From the NCBI GenBank assembly GCA_964517355.1, contig CAZFCK010000051.1, positions 1 through 23,325 on the forward strand: a stretch of DNA of 23,325 bases. The letters run 5' to 3'. The number at the start of each line of letters is the position of its first letter. Within the stretch, counting starts at the first letter, position 1. The translations under genes and the position numbers were made by a program. Positions 7,767-15,342 of the stretch are shown here, piece after piece. Under the pieces are notes generated by a model. The model searched no databases, was not told where the DNA came from, and was given only the letters and a program-made list of their open reading frames with translations. The stretch is from CAZFCK01 sp964517355. Lineage in GTDB: Bacteria; Desulfobacterota; Desulfovibrionia; Desulfovibrionales; Desulfovibrionaceae.

Positions 7767-9080
7767 TTAGCGTTGATGGCGTTTGCGGAAAGAAACGATG
7801 TCGGTCTCGAAGCCGCCCGGTACTTCCTCTTCCTTAAAGAAGATGTAGGGGTTGGAGCGCGGTTCGCCAACATGCTGAGGCACAGCGTCGACACCGACAA
7901 CCTCGAGCAGAGTCTGGAAGCCCAGACGGCGCATGGTCTCGCCCAGACGCTCGCGGTTCTTGCCTTCTTCCATCCACCAATCCCAGATATTTTCAATGTA
8001 TTCTTTGACTTCGTCAAAGGGCTCTTCCACAGGCACGAACGGAACAACCAGGGAACCCAGTTGCGAACCGTCGAGAATGGGAGCCTTGGCGCCGCACAGG
8101 ATGCTTGCGCCGCGCTCGTCGCCGATGTGCAGGGCACGGGGCATGACGTTGATGCAGTGCATGCAGCGTACGCAGTTCTTGTTGTCGATGGTCAGCTTGC
8201 TGCCGTCATAGCTCATGCATTTGGTGGGGCAACGTTCGACAACTTCCTTGACGATATCGAATTTGCCCCAGTCGCGACCGGCATGGGCGCCGGCATTGGG
8301 AGCAAATTCACCGCCAACGTAGGCTTTTACGCCTTCCTGGTCGATTTTGATATCGTCTTTCCAGGTACCGACAACAGCGAAATCGGAACGCGCGGAAGCG
8401 GCGACACAACCATTGGGGCAGCCGTCGAGTTTGAACTTGAACTTGTACGGGAACGCGGGGCGGTGCAATTCGTCCTGATACTCTTGAGTCAGGTGGTAGC
8501 AGAGTTCCTGCGTGTCGTAACAAGCGAATTCACAACGGGACTGGCCCAAGCAGGCTGCGGGGGTACGCAGGTTGGAACCGGAACCGCCAAGGTCGGTGTC
8601 CAGATTATGGGTCAGTTCATAGAAGATTTCTTCCAGCTGCGGGGTGGTGGTGCCCAAGAACACGATGTCGCCGGTGGAACCGTGCATGTTGGTCAGGCCG
8701 GAACCGCGCAAATCCCACAGGTCGCACAATTGGCGCAGAAATTCGGAGGAATAGTATTTGCCCGAGGGTTGGTTGACACGCACAGTGTGAAAGTGCGCAA
8801 CGCCGGGGAACATTTCAGGCTGGTCGCAGTAACGGCCGATAACGCCACCGCCGTAGCCGAAAACGCCAACAATACCGCCGTGTTTCCAGTGGGTTTCCTT
8901 CTCTTTGAAAGAAAGCTCCAGGACCCCCAGAAGATCTTCAGGGCAGTCAACGGGGATCTGATAGTCCAGACCCTTTTCATTTTTCTGCCGTGCTTCGACT
9001 TCCTGCTTGATGTCGGACACGAAGCTGGGCCAAGGCCCAGTCTCGAGTTGGTCCAACATGGGAGTTTGGTGTTTCGCCAT
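7767..9080 (-). CDS. dsrA: Dissimilatory sulfite reductase alpha subunit (DsrA)
   Basis: A 437-aa partner of DsrB. The siroheme-[4Fe-4S] ligands are Cys177 and Cys183 (CLGQSRC) and Cys221 and Cys225 (CPNGC), at the spacing known for Desulfovibrio DsrA. The inserted ferredoxin domain has Cys284/Cys288 (CPTKC) and CVRCMHC (303-309). The start is the ATG at 9080, preceded by a strong GGAGG about 8 nt upstream; the N-terminus MAKHQTPMLDQLETGPWPSF is typical. It is the first gene of dsrA-dsrB-dsrD-dsrN on the - strand, with a 401-bp upstream region shared with a divergent small gene. dsrC and dsrMKJOP are not in the window, as is usual when dsrAB is a separate locus. Confidence 0.98.
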   Translation of the reverse strand: MAKHQTPMLDQLETGPWPSFVSDIKQEVEARQKNEKGLDYQIPVDCPEDLLGVLELSFKEKETHWKHGGIVGVFGYGGGVIGRYCDQPEMFPGVAHFHTVRVNQPSGKYYSSEFLRQLCDLWDLRGSGLTNMHGSTGDIVFLGTTTPQLEEIFYELTHNLDTDLGGSGSNLRTPAACLGQSRCEFACYDTQELCYHLTQEYQDELHRPAFPYKFKFKLDGCPNGCVAASARSDFAVVGTWKDDIKIDQEGVKAYVGGEFAPNAGAHAGRDWGKFDIVKEVVERCPTKCMSYDGSKLTIDNKNCVRCMHCINVMPRALHIGDERGASILCGAKAPILDGSQLGSLVVPFVPVEEPFDEVKEYIENIWDWWMEEGKNRERLGETMRRLGFQTLLEVVGVDAVPQHVGEPRSNPYIFFKEEEVPGGFETDIVSFRKRHQR

Positions 9081-9244
9081 TGCCTTACCTCCACATTGCT
9101 TGGTTAAGGTTCAAGACGTTCATACTTGCGCCAGGAGCGTCTCCGATCCTGAGCATGGCGTATAAGGCAGCACCGCTGTCTGGGCCTCCAGACGCAATTT
9201 CCACCGGCCACGCCGTTTTGCCGTGTTACAGAATTCACTTGTAG

Positions 9245-9279
9245 ACTTCTTTCGTAGAAGTAAACGAGTGTGTTGTCAA
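9245..9279 (-). promoter_or_regulatory. Candidate dsrA promoter with overlapping dyad
   Basis: On the - strand a perfect TTGACA (9274-9279) is followed after 17 nt by TACGAA (9251-9256), a weak -10. The perfect inverted repeat ACTTCT-TTCGT-AGAAGT (9245-9261) covers that -10, which is where a repressor or positive regulator would act. The promoter call rests on the -35 and the spacing only. Confidence 0.35.
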
Positions 9280-9470
9280 GCAATAAACACTGCTTGTGAT
9301 TGCCGGAACCTGCTCCAGCAAAGGCTTCACAGGCAATCTAAAGCGAGGATTCGACTCTAGTGCACCGTCATGCTTCAAACAAATGCTATACACTTCAGAC
9401 CCTGGCAAATGCAAGTCCTTGACGGCAAAATACGTTCATGTCAATCACGGTTTCTCGTTATTTCATAAAG

Positions 9471-9476
9471 GAGGCA
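9471..9476 (+). promoter_or_regulatory. Strong Shine-Dalgarno that decides the 87-aa gene start
   Basis: An AAAGGAGG-type ribosome site about 8 nt before the ATG at 9482 fixes that start and argues against the upstream ATG at 9296 in the same frame. Confidence 0.6.
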
Positions 9477-9481
9477 TCATT

Positions 9482-9745
9482 ATGCATGATGATCGCGGCG
9501 CTTATTATTACCCCAATCCGGCTCAAAAAACCACGCGCATGTATGTGCGCGAGGACAACGGCATGATTTATTTCAGGCTGTTCAGCAGTTCCTCTCCGGA
9601 AATATGGGATCGCCACGGCTGGCTTACCCTTGATATCATCAAACAGGCCGCGGCGTTATATTCAGGTGAAAACGATCCTACACGTCTGTATGATGAAAAT
9701 ATCGCCAGGGAAGTGCTCCGCCTTGCCGCTAAAGCCGGATCCTAA
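9482..9745 (+). CDS. Small protein of unknown function divergent from dsrA
   Basis: An 87-aa soluble protein that I do not recognise. The sequence is charged and aromatic (MYVREDNGMIYFRLFSSSS, EIWDRHGWLTLDIIKQAA), with a predicted beta-rich first half and a helical second half ending in EVLRLAAKAGS. There is no signal peptide, Cys motif or membrane helix. The start is well supported by an AAAGGAGG ribosome site, and the composition looks coding. It is transcribed away from dsrA, sharing the 401-bp intergenic region, so co-regulation with the dsr operon is possible but not shown. No function is proposed. Confidence 0.7.
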   Translation: MHDDRGAYYYPNPAQKTTRMYVREDNGMIYFRLFSSSSPEIWDRHGWLTLDIIKQAAALYSGENDPTRLYDENIAREVLRLAAKAGS

Positions 9746-9807
9746 ACGTAATATGTTATCTCTCGGTTATGTGTGATCTGAAACCCGTCCGGGAAAAAAC
9801 GAACAAG

Positions 9808-9823
9808 CTGCGCGCGCATGCAG
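9808..9823 (-). terminator. Weak hairpin downstream of the HsdR-N-like gene
   Basis: In the convergent gap 9746-9873 the segment CTGCGCGCGCATGCAG, at about 9808-9823, can form a short GC-rich stem. On the - strand it is followed within about 8 nt by a T6 run. The stem is short and the distance to the T run is long, so this is a low-confidence terminator for the 9874-10458 gene. Confidence 0.25.
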
Positions 9824-9873
9824 TGTGAGAGGTGCGTCCGATACCGGTAATCGCTCCCCTGTCTGGGTAAAAG

Positions 9874-10458
9874 TCAGTCCTTAGCGCTGAAACGCCCACC
9901 TTTTGCCGCGATGGCGCACGCCGCCCCCCCGCAACATGCGTATAACGACTCGCTGTACGCATAGAGGATACGTTTCTCCCGTTCGCGGCGTTCCTCTGTG
10001 ATTGGAGGGCACTGATGCGTTGCTGCAAGGTGCCGCATGTAATTCCAATCTGGAATTGCCAACATCCCTTCACCCAATAACGTGCCTCCGTTCACTTCAA
10101 GAATTATCGCCTCCTTGGTGTCCGTCACTATTACCAGTGGGGCTGGGCCATCAGGCAGTAGGCGTGCGACGGCTAGCGCCTCGCGATGATAGGTCGTCAC
10201 GACTCCGGGACAAAAAAGCAGGGCCAGAAGGGGTGAGCCATCGTCGCCATACGCGACGAGGTCGAGCAGCCGCGTGTAATTGCGGCCGTCAATGGGAACC
10301 GTCACAGGAATGCGGGGGCGCAAGCATTCTTTTGGATATCCCTTTTCCTCCACCAAAAGACGCGCCATAGCCTGACGTAAATCTTCATATGTGGTGGCTT
10401 CCAGCTCTTCACCGGTGAGATAATCCTTGATGCTTGTGTTCAGGCTGACGTCGTGCAT
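9874..10458 (-). CDS. HsdR N-terminal-domain-like protein, nuclease residues apparently lost
   Basis: A 194-aa protein resembling the stand-alone type I restriction HsdR_N family. The N-terminal part (IKDYLTGEELEATTYEDLRQ, then ARLLVEEKGYPKE) is the typical family signature, followed by a core beta-sheet segment with Asp66 in RLLDLVAY. The family's PD-(D/E)xK core normally continues to an E-x-K strand; here the corresponding strand reads LLALLFCPG, with no Glu or Lys, so nuclease activity is unlikely. The C-terminal tail is Ala/Gly/Cys-rich. I chose the ATG at 10458 because the domain starts there; an in-frame start at 10521 would add 21 poorly conserved residues. No hsdM or hsdS gene is nearby, so it is not part of a visible restriction system. 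Confidence 0.65.
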   Translation of the reverse strand: MHDVSLNTSIKDYLTGEELEATTYEDLRQAMARLLVEEKGYPKECLRPRIPVTVPIDGRNYTRLLDLVAYGDDGSPLLALLFCPGVVTTYHREALAVARLLPDGPAPLVIVTDTKEAIILEVNGGTLLGEGMLAIPDWNYMRHLAATHQCPPITEERREREKRILYAYSESLYACCGGAACAIAAKGGRFSAKD

Positions 10459-10579
10459 AACAAGCCCTTTATTCGAAGGAAATCGTCTGGTTTTGGTAAC
10501 ACAGTGACGCGAACGCATCAAACTTGGCGCAAATATTCATATCACGATTGTGCCGCCGAGAAAACCTTTGTTTCCGCAT

Positions 10580-10612
10580 AAAAAAACCGCCCCGAAAAAG
10601 TTCGGGGCGGTT
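10580..10612 (-). terminator. Strong intrinsic terminator at the end of the rnf-usp-antiporter run
   Basis: AACCGCCCCGAA (10585-10596) pairs perfectly with TTCGGGGCGGTT (10601-10612) across a 4-nt loop. On the - strand the stem runs into seven T residues (10580-10586). This is a textbook Rho-independent terminator 25 bp after the antiporter stop codon. Confidence 0.93.
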
Positions 10613-10636
10613 GCAGAGGCGATTGTCGCGTTGGAC

Positions 10637-12163
10637 CTAGAAGAAGACGAAGGTCGTGATGATGAAGATGGGTATGAGAATACCGCCGCTCCAGGCCATG
10701 TAGCCGAAGAAGCTGGGCATCTTCACGCCTTGCGTTTCGGCGATGGAACGCACCATGAAGTTGGGTGCGTTGCCGATATAGGTGTTGGCGCCCATGAAGA
10801 CGGCGCCGCAGCTGATGGCCAGAAGCGTGGTGGCCATATCCGTCATGAGATGCGCGGCGTCGCCGCCGGCGGTGTTGAAGAACACCAGATATGTCGGGGC
10901 GTTGTCCAGGAAGCTGGAAAGAGCGCCCGTGAGCCAGAAGTACATGCTGTTGACCGGCTCGCCGTTCACGCTGACCATGTGGATGACGCCGGAAAGCGCG
11001 CCTTCCGCGCCGGCGCGCAGGATGGCGATGGCGGGGATCATGGAAAGGAAGATGCCGATAAAGAGCTTGGCCACTTCAATGATGGGGAACCAGTCGAAGT
11101 CGTTTTTCCGGCGGCTCTCGGCGCTGGTGAACTTCAAGGACAGGAAGGCCATGAACAGCAGGAGCAGGTCGCGAACCGTGTTTTGCAGGTCCACGCTCAC
11201 GTGATACACGTCGAAACTCACACCCGACTTCCACATACCGCTCATGAGCACGCCGCCAACGATGCCGGCCAGGAACAGCAGGTTGATTTTGCCCTCCAAT
11301 CCCAGTTTTTCAGTGCTGGTATTGGGCATGACGGGTTTGCCTTCTTTGGCGTAGAGAACGGTATCCACCAAGAAATAGGCGACGAGGAGGATCGAGGAAA
11401 CAAAGACCATGGGCACGAAAAGATGCACCGTGGTCCAGAAAAAGTCCACGCCTTTCAAAAAGCCGAGGAACAGAGGCGGATCGCCCAAAGGCGTGAGGGA
11501 ACCGCCGATATTCGCAACCAGGAAGATAAAGAAAACGACTGTATGCACTTTGTATTTGCGGTGTGCGTTTGCCCGGAGCAGGGGGCGGATAAGCAGCATG
11601 GCCGCGCCGGTGGTTCCCATCCAGCTCGCGAGCACGGTTCCGATAAGGAGGACGCCCAGGTTCACTATGGGCTTACCTACCAGCTGGCCGGTAAGGCGAA
11701 CGCCGCCGGCAACCGTGAACAATGCGAACAACAGGATGATGAAGGGAATGTACTCGAGCAAGACCGTGTGCAGAATTTCATAAATGGTGAGGGAAAAGCC
11801 GTACGTCAATGCGAAGGGTACGAGAAAGGCCAATGACCAGAAAGCCGAAACTTTGCCGAAATGATGATGCCAAAAATGTGGTACGGTCAAAGGACATATG
11901 GCGATGGAAAGCAGCATGCACACAAAGGGAATGACCCAGAGCACGCCGAGTTGTTTGCCGATTGATTCGGCCATATGGTGCAGACCGCCCCCGTGTTCTG
12001 CGCCATGATCAGCTCCAGCGGCGGCGTCGTGAGCCGCTTGGGCTTGTTCTCCGTGAGCCGCGACATCGCCGTGTTCAGCGGCGGCGCCCTGGTGGGGCAT
12101 CGCCACGAGAGCGACAAACGCAATGAGAAGTGCCATACACAACATGCGCACAGATTGAATCAC
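10637..12163 (-). CDS. NhaD-like Na+/H+ antiporter (ion transporter superfamily)
   Basis: A 508-aa polytopic membrane protein with about 11-12 helices. Recognisable motifs are SLTPLGDPPLFLGFLKGV, a helix with SSFLDNAPTYLVFF, and GAVFMGANTYIGNAPNFM, which place it with NhaD/CitM-type sodium:proton antiporters. The start is the GTG at 12163, with GGAGG 9 nt upstream; a longer GTG start at 12220 lacks a ribosome site. A signal-peptide-like N-terminus (to about residue 29) is followed by an Ala/His-rich stretch with seven His in residues 31-63, probably periplasmic, before the first transport helix. It is the last gene before a strong terminator, 105 bp after the universal stress protein gene. 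Substrate and direction are inferred from family only; citrate or other anion transport is the main alternative. Confidence 0.85.
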   Translation of the reverse strand: MIQSVRMLCMALLIAFVALVAMPHQGAAAEHGDVAAHGEQAQAAHDAAAGADHGAEHGGGLHHMAESIGKQLGVLWVIPFVCMLLSIAICPLTVPHFWHHHFGKVSAFWSLAFLVPFALTYGFSLTIYEILHTVLLEYIPFIILLFALFTVAGGVRLTGQLVGKPIVNLGVLLIGTVLASWMGTTGAAMLLIRPLLRANAHRKYKVHTVVFFIFLVANIGGSLTPLGDPPLFLGFLKGVDFFWTTVHLFVPMVFVSSILLVAYFLVDTVLYAKEGKPVMPNTSTEKLGLEGKINLLFLAGIVGGVLMSGMWKSGVSFDVYHVSVDLQNTVRDLLLLFMAFLSLKFTSAESRRKNDFDWFPIIEVAKLFIGIFLSMIPAIAILRAGAEGALSGVIHMVSVNGEPVNSMYFWLTGALSSFLDNAPTYLVFFNTAGGDAAHLMTDMATTLLAISCGAVFMGANTYIGNAPNFMVRSIAETQGVKMPSFFGYMAWSGGILIPIFIITTFVFF

Positions 12164-12268
12164 CTTGCTTCGCCTCCATGTTTCAGCGGCACTCCGGGAC
12201 CATCCTCGAAGCTGCCGCACTGGATACCTTTGGGTAGACTATTGCCTTATGGAATGAGGACAATGGGG

Positions 12269-12691
12269 TTAACGGATGATCATCACGGGACAGCAACAGC
12301 GCTGCAAAACGTGGTGGGTCACGCTGCCCAGGATCAAGCCTTCGATATCGGATCGGCCGCGGCTGCCCATGACAATGAGATCATAGCCATTATCCTGGCA
12401 GTAGGAGACGATGACGTCTCCAGGGGTGCCGGTGAGGATATCGCTTTTACACTGCACTTCGAAGTTTTCGCAAAGAGTGAGAAAGCGGTCCAGAATTTTT
12501 TGTCCATCTTCCAGAAGTTCTTTTTTCAGTTGTTCACGTGCATGCCCCCCCACCAGGGTGGGGATATGACCAGGGCAATGCAGGAGCGTAAGTTCCGCTC
12601 CTTGCGTCCGTGCTACGCCACGGGCATACTCCATAGCGCGTTCGGAATGTTTGGAGCCGTCTACTGCACACAGTATCTTTTTGAAAAGCAT
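12269..12691 (-). CDS. Universal stress protein (UspA family)
   Basis: A 140-aa single-domain Usp. It starts with MLFKKILCAVDGSKHSERAM, the usual first strand and Asp. The ATP-binding type C-terminal motif G-2x-G-9x-G-S is present in MGSRGRSDIEGLILGSVTHH, followed by a strand VMIIR. AAGGAG 7-8 nt before the ATG supports the start. Universal stress proteins bind nucleotides and modulate stress or energy status, and are often encoded next to membrane transporters. Here it lies between apbE and the antiporter on the same strand, so a regulatory role for the transporter is plausible but unproven. Length is normal. Confidence 0.92.
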   Translation of the reverse strand: MLFKKILCAVDGSKHSERAMEYARGVARTQGAELTLLHCPGHIPTLVGGHAREQLKKELLEDGQKILDRFLTLCENFEVQCKSDILTGTPGDVIVSYCQDNGYDLIVMGSRGRSDIEGLILGSVTHHVLQRCCCPVMIIR

Positions 12692-12767
12692 GCGAAAACT
12701 CCTTTAGCGAGCGTTTCATGTTACTGCGCGTTCGTCAGACGACTTCGGCGCATTGAATGAGTAAGGA

Positions 12768-13814
12768 TCAACTCCTGACCGTCGTTCCCCAGTGCCGGGA
12801 AGTATGTCCGGCGCCGTCATTGCCGACGATGAGACATTCACGCCCGGGCAGGGAATTCACGAACTCGATACCCTGGCGTACCGGCATCAGGTAGACGGCA
12901 GTGGACAAGGCATCGGCCTCCACCACTGTTTCCGCCTGCACGGAAACACTCACTGCGGTATGCGGAGATTTGCCGGAGGTTGGGGAGACGATGTGATGGT
13001 AGAGTTTTTCCTGGTCGAAGTAGATTTCATAACCGCCCGAAGTGGCCAGAGCCCCGGTTCCCATGCGAATGATGTCCGGATAGTTGCCTTGCAACGCGGG
13101 ATCTTCAATGGCAATGGACCAGGGGTTGCCTTGAGCGTTGGCGCCGCTTGTTCTTATATCGCCTCCGGCGTTGATGAGGTGGTTTTTCACCCCGTGCGCG
13201 GAGAGAATTTCGGAAGCGCGATCAACGATATAGCCCTTGGCGATGCCGTCCAGGCTGGCAGACATTCCCGTACGCTGGAAGTGGACCGCGTTGCTGGAGA
13301 GAGCGATGCGTTGAGCGCCCACCAATTCCATGCGTTCATGCAATTCGGCGTCGCTGATGACGAAATCGGCGCCGGTAGCGGCTCTGGATTTGAGGTAATC
13401 GACCACGGGCGCGACGGTGACGTCGAAAGCGCCGCCGCTCAGGTCATGGAAACGCAGGGAGCGGTCCATGACCTCAAGCAGTTCCTGAGGCGCGCCTGCG
13501 AGGCGTCCGGTAGTGTTGAGCACGCTCAATGCGGTGTCCGCCTTGTGGCGGTTGAAAATGGAACTCAAGCGCTCCATTTCCTCGAACGAGCGGCCAACGG
13601 CTTCTTCAGCCAGATCTTTGGATTCATGCACCGCGGAGATGTGCACAATGGTGCCGAGCATGACCCGGGTAGCCGATACGGCTTGGCCGCGGCGGCTGAA
13701 CCCGGCCGCCTGGGCAGCCAAGGGAACCATGCCCGAGGCGCAAAGTCCCAAGCCGATGAACGCGCTTGTGCGTAGGAAATTTCTGCGAGTGCAGGTCGTT
13801 TCGGAAGTACTCAT
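12768..13814 (-). CDS. apbE: FAD:protein FMN transferase (ApbE), Tat-exported
   Basis: A 348-aa periplasmic enzyme that transfers FMN from FAD to Thr/Ser of target proteins, here presumably RnfG and RnfD. The N-terminus has a twin-arginine signal (TRRNFLRTSAFIGLG) ending at about AQA-AG; no lipobox Cys is evident. Family motifs are present: SLDGIAKGYIVD, INAGGDIRTSG, ATSGGYE, HHIVSPTSGKSP and DALSTAVYLM. The ATG at 13814 is chosen because GGAG lies 8 nt upstream and the Tat motif sits at the right distance; an in-frame ATG at 13838 overlaps the end of rnfB. It follows rnfB by 16 bp, consistent with Rnf maturation in the same operon. Confidence 0.95.
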   Translation of the reverse strand: MSTSETTCTRRNFLRTSAFIGLGLCASGMVPLAAQAAGFSRRGQAVSATRVMLGTIVHISAVHESKDLAEEAVGRSFEEMERLSSIFNRHKADTALSVLNTTGRLAGAPQELLEVMDRSLRFHDLSGGAFDVTVAPVVDYLKSRAATGADFVISDAELHERMELVGAQRIALSSNAVHFQRTGMSASLDGIAKGYIVDRASEILSAHGVKNHLINAGGDIRTSGANAQGNPWSIAIEDPALQGNYPDIIRMGTGALATSGGYEIYFDQEKLYHHIVSPTSGKSPHTAVSVSVQAETVVEADALSTAVYLMPVRQGIEFVNSLPGRECLIVGNDGAGHTSRHWGTTVRS

Positions 13815-13830
13815 GAATATGCTCCGTTGA

Positions 13831-14697
13831 CTAAGCATTTGCGGGTAAGCTCGCCTCGGCGGCCGTCAAAGGCTTGAGGGCGGCGCTTGGTCCCAGGCAG
13901 CGGAGAATGTGGCGCGGGCATGCCGCGACACAGGCTTCTTCACATTCAGGACCATAGTCCAGGCAGGCCTGATGATCGATGACGATACGGTTGTCCTGCA
14001 TGGAAATGGCGTTTGCCGGGCATTTCTTCACGCATTTCATGCAACTGATGCAACCGGTTTCGCATACGGAGGTGACCTCTTTGGCCTTGTCCTGCGATGA
14101 ACAAAAGATCATGACGCGCGAACGTTTTGGAACGAGCTCCAAAATTGAATTGGGGCAGGCGCGCACGCACGAGCCGCAGGAAGTGCAGGAGTCCGGATCG
14201 ATATACACGAGGTCGTTCACCAGGCTCATGGCGTTGAAGGGGCAGGCGCGCACGCAATCACCCAGGCCCAGGCAAGCGTATTTGCAGGCATAGGGTCCGT
14301 CGAGCAACATTTTTGCGGCGCTGCACGTGGAGATGCCCTGGTAGGCGAACTGCTTCTGCACTTTGCCGCCGACGCGGTCACACCGGCGGAAAGCGACCAT
14401 GGGTTCACTGTCGCCCATGGCTTTTCCGGACAGTTCGGCGACTCTTTCGGAAACTTCGGCGCCGCCTGCGCAGCAAAGGTTCGGCGGTACGTCGGGGTTG
14501 CTGATGACCGCCGCTGCATAGCCTTCACAGCCGGCATAGCCGCAGCCGCCGCAATTCGCGCCCGGCAGGGCCTCGGTAACGGCTTCCACGCGAGGATCTT
14601 CCTCCACATACAACAGTTTGGACGCTGCCGAGAGGATGGCGGAAGCTACGAATCCCAGCAGAAAGAGAACTATGATGGATGTGACAATCAAGGTCAT
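13831..14697 (-). CDS. rnfB: Rnf complex iron-sulfur subunit RnfB
   Basis: A 288-aa cytoplasm-facing subunit that takes electrons from reduced ferredoxin. One N-terminal membrane helix (about residues 3-25) is followed by the Fes-domain cysteines CGGCGYAGC plus a downstream Cys. Four ferredoxin-type cysteine groups come next: CLGLGDCVRACP, CTSCGSCVRACP, CISCMKCVKKCP and CLDYGPECEEACVAACP, i.e. two bacterial 2[4Fe-4S] modules. This is more clusters than in the gamma-proteobacterial protein. GAGGAG about 8 nt before the ATG supports the start. rnfA ends 57 bp upstream, the widest gap among the rnf genes. Confidence 0.96.
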   Translation of the reverse strand: MTLIVTSIIVLFLLGFVASAILSAASKLLYVEEDPRVEAVTEALPGANCGGCGYAGCEGYAAAVISNPDVPPNLCCAGGAEVSERVAELSGKAMGDSEPMVAFRRCDRVGGKVQKQFAYQGISTCSAAKMLLDGPYACKYACLGLGDCVRACPFNAMSLVNDLVYIDPDSCTSCGSCVRACPNSILELVPKRSRVMIFCSSQDKAKEVTSVCETGCISCMKCVKKCPANAISMQDNRIVIDHQACLDYGPECEEACVAACPRHILRCLGPSAALKPLTAAEASLPANA

Positions 14698-14719
14698 ACG
14701 TTTAGCTCCTCTAGGTATG

Positions 14720-14736
14720 GCGGGGGAGAAACCCGC
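14720..14736. other. Intercistronic hairpin between rnfA and rnfB
   Basis: GCGGG (14720-14724) pairs with CCCGC (14732-14736) around a 7-nt loop in the 57-bp gap between rnfA and rnfB. No T tract follows on the - strand, so it is not a terminator. It could be an mRNA processing or stability element. Confidence 0.3.
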
Positions 14737-14754
14737 TTCCGTGTCTGGCTGTCC

Positions 14755-15330
14755 CTAAGAGATCATTCCCTTGAATGCCAGGAACGCCAGAGACATTATC
14801 CCGGCCATGACCAAGCCGATGGATGTGCCCGCCAATGATTTGGGCACATAGGAAACATCCAGCTTTTCGCGAATGCCGGCCATCAAAATCAGAGCCAGCA
14901 TGAAGCCGATGCTCGCTGAAAACGCATAGAAAATGGACGTAAAGAAGTCGTATTCCTGTCGCTGCACGAGAATGGCGATGCCGAGCACGGCGCAGTTCGT
15001 CGTGATCAGCGGCAGAAAGATGCCGAGGGATTTGTAAAGCGGCGGCACCATTTTCTTGAGGAACATTTCGACAAACTGCACCAGGGATGCAATGACCAAA
15101 ATGAAAACGATGGTTTGCAGATATTCGATGCCGTACGGCGTCAACACGAACTTTTGCATGAACCAGGTAAAGATCGTGGCCATGACGGCGACGAAGATGA
15201 CCGCCGCACCCATGCCGATGGCCACGCCTTTTTCCTTGGAACACCCCAGGTAGGGGCAGTTGCCGAGGTATTGGGCCAACAGGATGTTGTTGACGAAAAT
15301 GGCCGAAATAAAGAGCAGAAAATAATCCAT
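14755..15330 (-). CDS. rnfA: Rnf complex membrane subunit RnfA
   Basis: A 191-aa integral membrane protein with about six helices, homologous to NqrE. MDYFLLFISAIFVNNILLAQ and the segment YLGNCPYLGCSKEKGVAIGMG are typical of RnfA. The second half-helix segment FLPLITTNCAVLGIAILVQ carries the other conserved Cys. RnfA and RnfE form an antiparallel pair that binds a [2Fe-2S] cluster in the membrane. GGAG 6-7 nt before the ATG supports the start, and the gene begins 12 bp after the rnfE stop. Confidence 0.96.
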   Translation of the reverse strand: MDYFLLFISAIFVNNILLAQYLGNCPYLGCSKEKGVAIGMGAAVIFVAVMATIFTWFMQKFVLTPYGIEYLQTIVFILVIASLVQFVEMFLKKMVPPLYKSLGIFLPLITTNCAVLGIAILVQRQEYDFFTSIFYAFSASIGFMLALILMAGIREKLDVSYVPKSLAGTSIGLVMAGIMSLAFLAFKGMIS

Positions 15331-15342
15331 GTTCGTCTCCCG

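Larger units (their letters stand above)
9081..9481. other. dsrA upstream region (divergent intergenic)
   Basis: This 401-bp stretch separates dsrA (-) from the 87-aa gene (+) and must hold the dsr promoter. The only clear elements are a TTGACA-type -35 and an overlapping dyad at 9245-9279, which leave a dsrA leader of roughly 165 nt. An open frame runs from 9296 into the 87-aa gene, but its upstream part has no ribosome site and looks non-coding. Confidence 0.6.

Noticed and set aside
6594..9107. 837-codon open frame on the + strand opposite dsrB and dsrA
   Set aside because: It is antisense to two unmistakable genes, has no ribosome site or domain, and its Gly/Val/Ala/His-rich low-complexity translation is what codon bias of the true genes produces in this frame.
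9225..9250. Rex or Crp/Fnr-like site upstream of dsrA
   Set aside because: The half-sites do not form a convincing symmetric match (only the outer GTG/CAC agree).
9340..9375. tRNA-like or att-like string (GGATTCGACTC followed by GCACC)
   Set aside because: The flanking bases do not form a 5-bp T stem with a 7-nt loop and no anticodon or acceptor stem could be built; no integrase is nearby.
10550..11836. 428-codon + strand open frame opposite the antiporter
   Set aside because: It overlaps the terminator and the real transporter gene, its translation is an implausible Glu/His/Gln-rich string, and it matches no family.
12792..13775. 327-codon + strand open frame opposite apbE
   Set aside because: Shadow of a gene whose catalytic motifs are clear on the other strand.
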